Shown piece after piece: positions 46,501 through 57,072 of a stretch of DNA of 64,000 nucleotides; position 1 is the first letter of the stretch; every line of letters starts with the position of its first letter. The position numbers and the translations under genes were made by a program. Origin of the DNA: Annona cherimola (taxonomy: Eukaryota; Streptophyta; Magnoliopsida; Magnoliales; Annonaceae); the NCBI GenBank assembly GCA_030490835.1, contig CM059973.1, forward strand, positions 58,594,008 through 58,658,007. The letters are read 5' to 3'. The notes under the pieces were generated by a model, which saw only the letters and a program-made list of their open reading frames with translations, did no database searches and was not told where the DNA came from.

Positions 46501-47538
46501 GTTTTATTATCAAATGGATATAAATTAAACCAATCAGACAAATGTGTTTATAGTAAATTTGTTGTAAATAGAGGAGTTATTATATGTTTATATGTAGATG
46601 ATATGCTCATTTTTGGGACTGACATTGATATTATTGAAAAAACTAAAAGTTTCCTGTCAGTTAATTTCGATATGAAAGATATGGGCAATGCAGATGTTAT
46701 TCTTGGCATCAAGATTATTAGACATGGTAATGTATTTTCTCTTTCTCAATCACATTATATTGAAAAGGCACTCAAGCGATTTAACCATTTTGACGCTGGC
46801 GTAGCCTCAACTCCTTTTGATCCCAGCATTAAGTTGTATAAAAATGATGAACGATCTGTAGCCCAGCTTGAGTATGCTAAAGTAATTGGAAGTTTGATGT
46901 ATGCCATGTATTGCACTCGACCAGATATTGCTTATGCTGTTGGTGTACTAAGCAGGTTCACTAGTAATCCAGGATATACACATTGGAATGCAATTTATAA
47001 GGTATTAAAATATTTAAAAAAGACCATTGCTTATGGATTACATTTTAGTGGTGAACCCACTGTATTGGAAGGATACAGTGATGCAAGTTGGATTTCAGAC
47101 ACCAAGGAATCCATGTCTACTAGTGGTTGGATTTTTACCATTGGAGGAGCTGCTATTTCTTGGGCTTCCAAAAAGCAAACCTGCATTACACATTCTACTA
47201 TGGAATCCGAATTCCTTGCCTTGGCCGCAGTAGGAAAAGAGGCAGAATGGCTTAGAAATTTATTAATTGAAATTCCCATTTGGCCTAAGCCAGTGCCTCC
47301 TATTTATTTACATTGTGACAGCGAAGCAACTCTATCAAGGGCATACAATAAGACTTATAACGGTAAATCAAGACATATTGCATTGAGACACAACTATGTA
47401 AGTCAATTGCTACAAGATGGAGTGGTAAACATTGATTTTGTAAGATCAAGTGAAAATTTAGCAGACCCACTTACAAAAGGCCTTACTCGGAACGTGGTCT
47501 GGAAAACAGCAAGAGGGATGGGACTTAAATCCGCATGA
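43597..47538 (+). pseudogene. Copia gag-pol polyprotein with four lesions
   Basis: ATG at 43597 (MAPQSTIPIAKPDIPRL); a Trp codon is TGA at 43678-43680. Gag has a UBN2-type domain (TAKEIWDSLQHKYNTN, IIAKLPPSWNNHRK) and a CCHC knuckle CYYCKNMGHLKREC (about 44344-44385). The protease motif WWLDSGATRHVC follows (about 44500-44530), then the GAG-pre-integrase WHDRLGHVNF. A frameshift near 44960 precedes the integrase (FIDDFSKYTYVYL, LKSDRGGEYL, TPQQNGTAERKN). A second frameshift lies near 45735. The reverse transcriptase has CKWIFKKKLKVDG and IDVKTAFLNGDLDEEIYM; a Trp is TGA at 46480-46482; the catalytic YVDDMLIFG is at 46591-46617. RNase H shows [26 protein letters not shown] and [12 protein letters not shown]. 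The stop follows GMGLKSA. All domains are otherwise present and in order. Confidence 0.93.
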
Positions 47539-48080
47539 AATGAGTTGCAATGACTGAAACTCAACTCTAAGCTTGTAACCCAGGTGTAGAGTTCAATGAG
47601 CAAAGTATGTTATTTCGCAACTTGCAAGCACTGGTTATATTTATTTATTTAATCCCTCAGGCAGTGCTTGGTTCCTGTAATGTATTTATGAGGATGAGTG
47701 TATTATACTCTTCATGGATCTAAAACTTTTGTATTTGAGTATTTAATTACAGGGTACTCTAAATAGATCCACCTATATGAGTGTTGGAAGTGAGGCCGCT
47801 TCTGTTTCCAGAGTGTGTGGGTTCACTCTGAGGTGCTCATGAAACTGGGATATTGACACATGGCCATAAAAGTGTCACCTTTATAAACACTTGATAAAAT
47901 TTGAAATCTTGTATGTGAGGTATTTCCGATCTATCAAATGGGGTCGACAGTTAAAAGCCCTGGCTACTGAACACCTCGCTAGATCTTGAGATATTTTCAC
48001 TAAATGAAGGTTCAAGTCTAAACCGACACCTTTAATTATGTATGAGATTTCCTTGGCTTGAATGGAATTAATTTTATTTT

Positions 48081-48095
48081 GAAAATGGAAGGGAA
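48081..48095 (+). promoter_or_regulatory. Polypurine tract of copia element
   Basis: GAAAATGGAAGGGAA immediately before the 3' LTR. The 540 bp between the pol stop and this tract are untranslated. Confidence 0.85.
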
Positions 48096-48605
48096 TGTTG
48101 AAATTTTCATTAATAAAATAACCGTTTTTCAACGTTTCAGCCGTTTCAACGCTCAGCCATTTCAACTCTCAGCCTTTTAACGCTGACACGTTTTTCAGCA
48201 TTTTCGTTTGAAATAAATTTCTGTTTTGAAACGTAAAATCACAGCCTATATATGTGTGTCGCATTTTGCTTGAAAAACACACCGATTTTTAGCTCACCAG
48301 CTTCTGTGGTTCACTTGTGTTCTCAAATTCTAAGTGAATATTTTTTACTTGCTTTTTTATTCCATTCAAAGCCTGTGTATTTTCAAGTGTTTGGAATCTA
48401 GAAGGGAGACTGTTTCCATTCTAGACTAGGTACTCTCTTTGTATCCTGGGGGCAAATTGCTATAACTCTAAACAGCTGTGAGGGTGCAAATATTGCCTTA
48501 AGGAAAGTGACAATTGTAACACGCCTGAAAGAGTAACCTATTTTGGTTTATATAATTTTCACTTTCCTTAAATTTCCTCTTTATTTCCAAGTAATTGCCC
48601 CAACA
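48096..48605 (+). repeat. 3' LTR of copia element (510 bp)
   Basis: Same length as the 5' LTR. The differences I see are single-base, mostly transitions, clustered in the first 120 bp. Confidence 0.95.
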
Positions 48606-48610
48606 AATCC
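48606..48610. repeat. Copia target-site duplication, right (AATCC)
   Basis: Identical to 43042-43046. Confidence 0.9.
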
Positions 48611-49335
48611 AACATCCGAGGTTCACCTATCAACTGCACTACTTCGACTTCATCTTCTCCGGCACCCTTCTTAAATCCAATGACGCCAAATCCTCTCATG
48701 GAAGCCATTAAATCCACAGCTTCGACTAACTACAGCTGTTGTCTCATCTCGACAGAATCCCTTTCAAAATCTCTATTTGCAAAATCAACATCCATCAAAC
48801 CAGTCGATATTCCATGCCGATGTCGTAGCTCCCAGTTGCAGCACCAATCAGTGATCGAACCCTCCTGCATATTCTCCAACATCAATCGGCGACCACCTCT
48901 GTTCTTCCCATCGCTAAATTCTATTGAAGCAAAAAACATTCCTAAATCACATAACCTAATTTCAGCTCTTAGCAACAATAACAACGACAATGCCCATCAG
49001 TAACAGATCCAACACCAGGAATGTCACAACAACCTTGACAGTTTATCCTCCATTACTTAAAGCGAATTGATGGGGACGGTGGATGACTGCAAAGTTCAGA
49101 ATTAATGGGGACAAATCAATACAGCAGATTGCCGCCAGTTGGGTTTCGATTTGCAGGTCGGTTACAAATTTATGGCAGAGATTGCTAATATAATATTTGA
49201 TTTATGCTTTCGATGAGTTTCCTGTTTTTGGCTTCCATTGCTGCTTGCTCGGAGTTTGCTGGACAAGGGCTGGAATCTCGATGGGTAATTTGGGAATTCT
49301 AGAAATATTAAAAATAAAAAAATTCAAAAATCCGA
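48611..49335. other. Right half of the sequence interrupted by the copia element
   Basis: GC-richer than the general background, with a 107-codon frame (48680-49003) that has no recognisable domain. With 42613-43046 it makes up the interior of the candidate outer element. It may be captured host DNA; source not recognised. Confidence 0.35.
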
Positions 49336-49345
49336 GTGTAGCTGA

Positions 49346-51068
49346 GGTTTTTGTATGAAGAGCCGTCTAACTTTGGCCAATTGCATTTTAAACCTCGATA
49401 TTTGACCGTTTGTATTTTAAATCCTAAAAACTTTATTCTTTTGCAATTTAAACCTCCGTCTGTGACGGCGTCTAAAACTGCCGGTAAATCACGTGAAGCA
49501 GGAACATTTCCACACAGATAGTTTTAAATGGACACAGATAACCTTAAAGAGGGATCGGAATACGTGGGGTAGTGGGATGCTTCTGTCATTGATAACTAGA
49601 ATACGGTGGGGCAGTGGTAACGATTAACTGCCTAGAGTTCGCAAGTGGAAGAAAATTTGGGATGGGTTTGCTGATGGTAGTAGAGAATTTACATTTCAGA
49701 CAAAATTTGTTGATGGATTTGTAAATGGGAGAAGAAAATTTGTTGGTGGTAGTTGGCAACAGATTCGACATGGCTGGCATGAATCTTGCTGGCGTTGCAA
49801 TAAAGACAGGTTTAGTGTAGCCGATTGCAGGAGATGGATTTTCGCCAGCTTCGTCGACTTCACCCTTGTCACCGCTTCGGCTCTGCCGCCGCCAACGCCA
49901 CCATCCTCGATGTCGTCAAGGGCTTCTCCACTGTGCACCGTGTCGACCTCAGTGCAACTCATTGCATGCAGATCCCCATCTTACTTGATGCCCTCGCTAC
50001 CCTCCCGGATGGCCTACCGTTGCTCTGCCTCACCATCATCGAGGCCAGCAATGGCGTCCCTCCCGTCCTTGACCTCTCTTACGAGTAGCTTGGTGCGCGG
50101 ATGGTTAATTTTATTCGGTCGTGGAACATGGGTATGGAGTTCAAGGTCATGCCGTCGAGCTCCTCGAATGGGTTTGCACTCTTGTTGATGAGTTCCAGCA
50201 GGAGAGACGAACCAGCGATGAAGCTCTGGTGATAAACTGTCGGATGGGTACTCCACCTTTGCCTCCTTTTTTTGATCAGGATTTCTGAAGCAGCTGTGAA
50301 AATTGAAGTCAAACATGTGAGAGGAGGATGCGAAGCTGAGCTCCAAGGACATGGTATTGGCCGTGGCCACACAGTAGACACGTTCCAATGATGGGGGAGC
50401 AAGCAGCGGCAGTGGTACGAGGCAAAGGTAAGCTGGAAGGCCGAGAATGCGATCGAAGATTTGAGGGCAATGAGGATATATTTTCATCGGGCTCAAAGAA
50501 TAGTAATCTCATGGAAGTTGTTCTTCCTCCAATCTGCAAGCTCTCGGCTGTCGATTATTTCCATCACACTCGTGCCGGCAGGTGGTGGAAAAAGAGATTG
50601 CGTCCACTGCTCACCACCATGCAAATCTTTCTCTGCTGTCTTCTACAATGGGCATGCGAACGATGTAAATCCCTCAACAAATTTCCTAGATTCGGTAGTT
50701 CCTCCCCATCTCTGTTTTCAGAAACTGGATCACCACTCTGCTCACTCCTTTTCAACAGCTCAGTCACCATATCCATGCCCATCTCCACCTTCATCAAACC
50801 CATTACGCTTCCCCTCAATGGTGATGTGGGGACTCCTCTTGCCGCTGTCTGGATTTAGGATTGCTTTTGCGTTTACGTTTTCTTTTTTTTTTTATAGGGA
50901 GGATATTTATGACATTTCGCGCAGGTTGACAGTAGCTTTAAACACCGTTATACGGCAGGGTTTAAAATGCAGTGAGCCAAAGTTTTTAAGGTTTAAAATG
51001 TAAACGGCCAAAGTTTGGGTGTTAAATACAATTGGCCAAAGTTAAAGAGTTTATCATGCAAAAGACCC
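49346..51068. mobile_element. Pack-MULE-like element carrying a GRAS gene fragment
   Basis: Long terminal inverted repeats of about 120 bp: the left end ggtttttgtatga ... actttggccaattgcatttt; the right end, reverse-complemented, gggtcttttgcatga ... actttggccaattgtattt. Both contain internal repeats of the cattttaaacc type. Flanks gtgtagctga (49336-49345) and gtgtaactaa (51069-51078) agree at 8 of 10 positions, fitting the 9-10 bp duplication of Mutator-like elements. No transposase. The cargo includes the GRAS fragment (49829-50265) and further GC-rich DNA (50300-50870) of unrecognised origin. Confidence 0.7.
49829..50265 (+). pseudogene. Captured GRAS transcription factor fragment (SCL32-like)
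   Basis: The translation has the blocks CHRFGSAAANATILDVVKGF, then VHRVDLSATHCMQIPILLDA (the VHIID motif region), LALLCLTI-like text and VPPVLDLSYE. A TAG stop falls at 50086-50088. After it the same frame gives LGARMVNFIRSWNMGMEFKV, then SSSSNGFALLL. A frameshift near 50205 leads to DEALVINCRMGTPPLPPF. This order matches the leucine-repeat, VHIID and PFYRE-preceding parts of scarecrow-like proteins; closest in my memory is the SCL32 type. GRAS proteins are nuclear regulators. This piece lacks the N-terminus and the C-terminal SAW motif, and it is broken, so it is a relic carried by the transposon. Confidence 0.75.
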
Positions 51069-51200
51069 GTGTAACTAAGGGAGGGTAATGGTCTATGATA
51101 GGAATTTTGCATAAAATACGTGGGTATTAGAGAAATTTTCAAAAGTCCGTTGGTATAAGATGAATTATAATTCATGGGTATATTTGTAGAATTTTCCTTT

Positions 51201-51849
51201 AATATTTTTTTTATTTTTTCATTATTACGTTACCGCTTTTAGTTAAATTTGAAGCACTATTCTTAATATAGATATTACGCCCAACAATATTTCTGATATT
51301 TTCTTCGTAACTAGTCACTGATGCAATAAATCAGTGTAAAACAGTAATTCTCCATTTATCAATATCATCTCTAACATAATATCTCCACTCTTATATTTTT
51401 AACTAGTCACCAACGTGATAAATGAGTGTAAAACGATAGTTATCTATTCGTCTATATTATCTTTGATAAATACAATAATTTGTCCTATTTATTGGTATTA
51501 TTTCTGATTATTTTTATCGTCAATTTTTAAGAAGGATGATAAATTAATTTTTAGTTTGTCAATAGTGTTTAGTTATTGTAAAATAAAACAAACAATTATT
51601 TGAAGATTCATAACTATCATATAGGAATTTGTTTTATTTTTTAGACACTAAATTTTAATTGATTTTAAAATTAATATTTTAATTATATTTTACTAAGTAA
51701 ATTAATATTTGAGAATGTACTGTTTTATGCCCATATATACTGTTAAGAAAATTATGTACGTTTAGATTTAGGACTTTTCCGAATATAACCATTACTTTTG
51801 TCTCTAATCCTAAATCGAGACTGACCAAATACATCGGGTGCATTCAGCT
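51201..51849. other. No gene recognised
   Basis: AT-rich. A loose direct repeat (aactagtcac...gtaaaac...tctatttatcaata type) recurs at 51310-51350 and 51405-51450. Confidence 0.5.
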
Positions 51850-52170
51850 TCAATGCACCCAGGTGCATTTCATCCTTTTTTATTTTTTTGAAATTTTTTA
51901 TACAACTGTTAATCTAGGTATATTTAACATGTGTACAAATTTTTACTATTTTTGAAGATTTTTAAATATTTATTTTTGATTTTTTAAAATTAGTGGTATT
52001 TTCGTAATTCATAAATTACGAAAAATGTCGTTAATTTTAAAAAGTAAAAAAATCTAAAAGTATCTAAAAATGGTTAAAAATGTTATATATGTTAAATATA
52101 TCTAGATTAATAGTTGTATAAAAAAATTTTAAAAAATTAAAAAAGGGTTTTTGCACCAGGGTGCATTATA
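51850..52170. mobile_element. Foldback MITE, family D (near-perfect palindrome)
   Basis: Left arm tcaatgcacccaggtgcatt ... tatacaactgttaatctagg mirrors right arm ctagattaatagttgtata ... caccagggtgcatta. The centre, near 52010, is gtaattcat/aaattac. Arms are about 155 bp each. No coding capacity. 52171-52770 is AT-rich with nothing else recognised. Confidence 0.7.
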
Positions 52171-52773
52171 TCACGTCCCATCCTAAATATACCCAAAATA
52201 TTTTCAAAATTCTAAACATACTTACTACATTTGTATTTAATCTAAAAAATGCCCCATTCTATCAAAAACGTCAGTTAAATTTTGTAAATACCCAAAATAC
52301 GCATGTTGTAAAATAATAAATGATGAAATGAAATAGAAAGAAAATAAAATTTGAGCTATTTAAATTTAGAAGTCATATACAATTAGGGCATCAGTGAGTT
52401 ATAACATTTAATTTTTTTAATTTATCATAAATTTGAAGGGCATATTAGTAATTTTACATATTCACTAATGACGTTAACTAATGAAATTAATGTTTTTGAG
52501 ATTAAATGCAAACATAGGGGTATATTTGAAATTTTAGAAATATTATGGGTATATTTGGAATTAGAGTCAAATGCAGTGGGGTATATTTGGAAAAAATTCT
52601 TAGATTTATCATAATTTTAAAAAGTTTACTATTTTTTATTTTTTCTAAAATTTTTAAAATTATTTTATTTTACCAATAAAATTCTTATGAAAATGGTATT
52701 ATTTTTGATAAATATGATAATATCTTTTTCTTGATGTAATGACAAAAAGTTATTTATCAACATTAGGATGCGT

Positions 52774-53053
52774 TTTTATTAACTAAAACAAGTGTTTTAT
52801 ATGAAAACTTTTTACACCTATAATTATCATATTTTATAATTATTTCTTCACATTTTTATATATAACTATCCTACATTTCGATCATTTCTTCGTAACTTTT
52901 CAAACAACTATGTACCTTATCTATTTTAACTTTATTATTTTTTTTGTTTTTCATTACTTCCTTTAACATATTAGATTACATTTTCAGTTTTTAGTATTTG
53001 AAAAATTTTCCGCTCAAAACATTTTTCTAAAATTTTCTCAAACACCAAACACC
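52774..53053 (+). mobile_element. AT-rich MITE, family A, copy 3
   Basis: Starts aggatgcgtttttatt and ends tcaaacaccaaacacc. Interior blocks aattatttcttcacattttt and ctattttaactttatta match the other copies. Confidence 0.6.
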
Positions 53054-53269
53054 ACTACACACTAATTCTAAGGACATCCCAATCCATCATAATGCGAAGT
53101 AGGGTAGCGTGTATACATTGTCCACATGCAACAATTTAATGTTGATTAATAGGCGAAGTTGGATAGCATGTTAATTAATGCTTCTCTTGCATATCTTAAT
53201 GAGTAGGCTTGGCCAACTTAGGGCACTTGTGGTTGTATATAAAACGTTTTGAACCAAAACTTTTTAATC

Positions 53270-53500
53270 TGAAGAGACATTTGGTATGTGTTTGTCTGGC
53301 GTGAGATAGGATACCATGAGATGCACACATTGTAACAAATTATTTAATAACATAACAACTTTATTTTTCCAACTTTGCACTTATATCTCAATTGTTTATT
53401 CTTTCAACAACTCTATTTATTTCAACTTTATCCTATTATTTCATATTAATCACATAATTCTTAACATATTCTCTTTTCCACTCCCTATCCTATCAAAATT
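53270..53500. mobile_element. AT-rich MITE, family C, copy 2
   Basis: Shares ordered blocks with 25660-25875 (cttatatctcaattgttt, tattaatcacataattctt, attctcttttccactcc). Confidence 0.45.
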
Positions 53501-53504
53501 TACC

Positions 53505-54853
53505 ATAACAATTTTTTAAAAAAATTTCACTCTCCATATGTAGACACCCTTCCTTTTAAGCCCAAATAAATAAAAATAAAATGAAACATATGTATGGACT
53601 AAAATCCAAGCCCAACCACCACAAAGAAAATCAACCAAAAAATTGCCAGTGGGATCTAAAAACCAAAAGCCCATATGGAACAAGACCCCAAACAAGCCAA
53701 ATCCAGCCTTGGCCCATAGGAGCAAAGCTCCAACAAGTCACCAGAATGGGTTCTACAACAACTACCCACTAGACTCCAGCAAACGAGCCTATCCAGCCTT
53801 GGCTCACAGGAGCAAAACTCCAAAAAGCCACCAGAATGGGCTCTACAGCAATAGCCCACTAAATCCAGCCTCAATAACAACCCACCAGGCCTTAACAACG
53901 GCCCACTTAGAGCAAAAGGCTTCAACAAGATCCAAGCGCAACCACAACGGGCACCCATCCATGGCCTAAAGCTTGCATGGCCCCGCTTCACCTCTATAAA
54001 AGGGAAGCCAAGCTCCCACTCCTAACACACTTGAGGAGGCATCCCAAAGGGAGAGGACGGGAATCTGCAGTAAAGCCTCGGCGCTCTGGCCCTCTCGCTC
54101 CTTAAGCTCAAGCTTTTTTAAGCTTTTCCCATCTTCTTCTCTCCCCTTTTTCAGATTTTTTATTTTTCCCTTTTTCATGCTCGTGTAGACCGTCTCGGGT
54201 TGACAGATTTTGCTATATCTGTTTTAATCTGAAGGCCGGAATCCAAACTCTGTATGATCAGTGTTTTTATTTATTGAAAACAGGGACTGATCTCCCTTTT
54301 AAGATCAGTGACGACTTCATTTTTTATGTTTTGTGCTAGTGCTAATACGTTTGTTTGAGTTGATGCTCCGACAAGACGGGTGCGCACGGACCCGTAGTTC
54401 CCAGCACCACACGCTGCCATTATGTTGCTGAATTCGTGGCTCAGTCCATGTGGAAACACTCCCGTCTTAGTCGATATGCCGTCGAATCCACGGGAGGACA
54501 TCCATATGCCACTACTGTCTAAAGATTGTCAATACTAACACGTTTTACTCCACGAGAACGCAGGAAAACCGAGCCTATGCTGCTATTTCAGAGGCATTAA
54601 AGAACCGACTCAAATCCATCCAATACAGCCCAGATTTCCAAGGCTAGGAAAAACGATCTGAGCCTATCGTAGCGCTTGCAGCGGGTGCTACACCATAACT
54701 ATCCTATTTTTTAATTATTTCTTCATATCGTTGTACATAACTACCTTATTTTTTAATCATTTGTACGTAAGTAACTATATAATTGACCGATCTATTTTAA
54801 CTTTATTCTTTTTAATCCTCATTGTTACTCCTATTATATCATTTTCTTCAGGG
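53505..54853 (+). mobile_element. AT-rich MITE, family A, copy 4, split by the solo LTR
   Basis: Left piece 53505-53538 (aaaaaatttcactctccata) and right piece 54698-54853 (actatcctattttttaatta, then ctattttaactttattctt) join into the family A order once the LTR and one CCATA are taken away. Confidence 0.5.
53539..54692 (+). mobile_element. Solo LTR (1,154 bp) with 5-bp target duplication
   Basis: Starts TGTAGACACCC and ends GGGTGCTACA, an imperfect inverted tip pair. Flanks CCATA at 53534-53538 and 54693-54697 are identical. TATAAAAG at 53995-54002 with a CT-rich leader after it. Size, ends and promoter fit a Ty3/gypsy-type LTR; the lineage is a guess. It sits inside a family A MITE. Confidence 0.8.
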
Positions 54854-55518
54854 TAATTTCTAAATATACTCACATATTTTACCCGAAATTCCTCTACGCA
54901 TTTTCAAATATTTCTCAAATGCCTAAGAAATTTACTCAAAATTTCTTCCATACCCAAGCCATTACCATCCGTTTCCAGCGACCCGTTCTTCCCTTTTTAA
55001 ATTTTTTTTTTTATGTTAGCATAATATCAAAATTGCCCATCTCTGTTTTCGCTTATGTTAGATGAACCCCCCTAGAGACAAGAAGCAAAAATTGCAGGCT
55101 TGCAACAGAAATGGAAAAGTGCAGGATGCAGGATTTCTCTACAATGGACACGGAATTTCAAGCAGAGAAATTCACGGTAATCAACAGCAACGGGCAAGAC
55201 AAGGATGGCGCATAGCAAGACAACGATGGACGACAGAAGCTACAACGTTGGAGAAGGAGGAGATTTCAACAGGGTTCGAAATTGGAGCGGGAGGTGGGTT
55301 TCCACAACGGCAAAAAATGAATTACGCTGGTGATAGCTTCAATTTAGGGAGGGCATAAAAGTCAATTGAGTTAAGTGAAACATCTGCTCCTGTTTATTTT
55401 AACGGCTTGGATACGGGGGAATTTTGGATAAAATTTGTGGGGGTAGAAGGAATAAAATGTATAGATAGAAGAGCAATTTTCGGATGAAATACGAAGGTAT
55501 ATTTAGAAATTTCCCTTT
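54854..55518. mobile_element. Mutator-like non-autonomous element (665 bp)
   Basis: Left end agggtaatttctaaatatactcacatatttt; right end, reverse-complemented, agggaaatttctaaatatacc ... gtatttcatccg. The similarity extends about 110 bp on each side, including ccaagccattacc against ccaagccgttaa. The middle (55050-55370) is less AT-rich with a 98-codon frame of no known type, possibly captured DNA. Confidence 0.55.
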
Positions 55519-55986
55519 TCTTTAATTTCAAAAACTGTTAATGGAAAATCTTTTCATCCAGAAATTTTATCAATTCTTAAACACACTTTTAGCCTGCCAA
55601 TCAACACTCACCACCGTAGCTTGCCGACAGTTTATTCACTGTCCTAATTTGCGTCGAATCCGGATAAGAATAGTCCAACTACCAACTAGGCAACAATGTG
55701 AGCAGCAGCGGCGCCCAGGCTATTGCAATCCTCCTCAAACAAGCGAGCCGGTCCGGGTTCCTCGGCAACGCCGTAATGTTGTTGTCTGCTCTGCAACGGA
55801 CTCGACGAGGTCAGAAGCCGTAATTTCAATGAAAAATGGAGGGTACTGTCAACAACAACACGAACATCTGACCAACTGTAGAGTATACTCTCTCCGCTGC
55901 CCTTTTAAACGTCTCTGCTCTGCTCTGTTCTGTTCTGCCGCTCCGCTCCGATCTGAAGCTCGCAAGCGAGGCGAGGCAGAAGATCA
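55519..55986 (+). promoter_or_regulatory. Upstream region and 5' leader of the GPI-anchored protein gene
   Basis: The last 110 bp are CT-rich (gtctctgctctgctctgttc), a common plant 5' leader. A weak TATA-like gtatactc lies at 55883-55890. No promoter element can be assigned with confidence. Confidence 0.3.
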
Positions 55987-56056
55987 ATGGCGGTTTCAGC
56001 GGCAGCTCCAGCTCTAATTGCTCTATCTCTATTTTTTGTATCAGTTGCTGCAAATG
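55987..56056 (+). CDS. GPI-anchored protein gene, exon 1 (signal peptide)
   Basis: Encodes MAVSAAAPALIALSLFFVSVAAN plus the first base of the next codon. It is a typical secretory signal peptide: short N-region, hydrophobic core LIALSLFF, small residues SVAAN at the cleavage side. The exon ends caaatg/gtaatc, a proper 5' splice site in phase 1. A (CT)n microsatellite follows just inside the intron. The start is the first ATG after a CT-rich leader. Joined to exon 2 (61573-62150) the frame is exactly 648 nt (215 residues plus stop), which supports the model. An alternative start at 61509, without this exon, would lack a convincing conserved N-terminus. Confidence 0.8.
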
Positions 56057-56060
56057 GTAA

Positions 56061-56063
56061 TCC

Positions 56064-56111
<48 letters not shown>
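56061..56111 (+). repeat. (CT)n microsatellite at the start of the intron
   Basis: An almost pure tctctc run of about 50 bp, 5 bp after the splice donor. The RERERE-type frame on the reverse strand is an artefact of it. Confidence 0.95.
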
Positions 56112-56115
<4 letters not shown>

Positions 56116-56818
56116 CATACTCTTTGCTTTCCCAGATCTCTGCTCTCTGCTTCAAGTTGGATTCAAAACCCTAAATTTTCTGCTCCTTTATTGAGATTTA
56201 GTGAAATGTAGGTTTCCTCATACTATATTTATGGAGTGGAATGCGTTTCTTTTCCATCCCGTGTTAGATTTGGCAATCTGTTCTTGATCTTGGGCCTGCA
56301 TGCATCTCGACCGCATCTGTGTTCATCTAGACCGTCTGATATAGAGGTTCCGTTATGTATGAAGCACCGACGGGAATGTACCACAATCAAGGTCGATTTT
56401 CCCAATTTTCTGTCCATTCGCTCATTCGCACCTTCTGTCAATTGAGTTGATTCCTCGGGGAACTGTGATGTGGTCCCTTTAGATTTTGTTGTATTTACGG
56501 AATTTGTTTATTTGATGGACGTAAGTAACAGTGCTGCATTTCGTTGTTGAGATCTTGAGCAATGTGATGGAGTGTCGATTCGCAGCATCCAATTTCGTAA
56601 CTTTTGGCGACCCGAAAATGTACTTTTTTGGAGAAATATCTTTCACAAATTATGTTTTATTTTGTTTAAGGTTTTTTTATTTTTATTTATTTTGAAGTTT
56701 TGTTATTTTAGGGATTTAGTATATTTAGTCAAATAATTTTTTGCATTGTTTTTTAGGTTAATTCTATTCTTAGTTTTCTTTCTCACCTGACAACATCTTC
56801 CTTATTGCTTGAGTTTAG

Positions 56819-57072
56819 GGTGCGTGTACTCACTGAAACAAATTTTTCTATCTAAAATTTTCCCCCCTCTTCTATTATTCTATTCTTTGATAATTTTTTC
56901 ACATATTTCTATGCAGCAATTCTACTTTTTAATTATTTTTAACAACTTTTTTATACAATTACCATATCTATTTTAGCTTTATTTTCTTTATTCATCATTT
57001 ACATTCTTATATTTCAATTGTTTTTCCAAAAAATCTTTTCCTTTAAAAGTTTATCAAATACCAAAAACTGCT
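56819..57072 (+). mobile_element. AT-rich MITE, family A, copy 5
   Basis: Opens ggtgcgtgtactcactg and closes gtttatcaaataccaaaaac, with the family blocks tttgataattttttcacat and ctattttagctttatttt between. Lies in the intron. 57073-58882 is AT-rich intron with no other feature recognised. Confidence 0.55.

Larger units (their letters stand above)
43047..48605 (+). mobile_element. Complete Ty1/copia retrotransposon (5,559 bp) with 5-bp target duplication
   Basis: Two 510-bp LTRs (43047-43556 and 48096-48605) differ by about seven bases in my hand comparison. Flanks AATCC at 43042-43046 and 48606-48610 are identical. One gag-pol runs between them (43597-47538). The LTRs suggest recent insertion, yet the coding part carries two Trp to TGA changes and two frameshifts. 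Expected tRNA-type priming sequence is absent (see 43559-43574). Lineage within copia not assigned; it is clearly different from the SIRE-like family at the left of the window. Confidence 0.96.
41462..51200. mobile_element. Candidate Mutator-like outer element, nested by three others
   Basis: The left end ggagaatttccaaatatacccacaaatttt is matched, reverse-complemented, at the right end (aggaaaattctacaaatatacccatgaatt, 51200 leftward), with similarity continuing for about 100 bp. The element at 54854-55518 has the same end sequence. Inside lie the hAT-like element, the copia element and the Pack-MULE, so the original element would be about 1.3 kb (mainly 42613-43046 plus 48611-49335). Flanks are too AT-rich to test a 9-bp duplication. 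Confidence 0.4.

Noticed and set aside
55905..56114. Reverse frame starting MREREREREREREREI
   Set aside because: Product of the (CT)n microsatellite in the intron.
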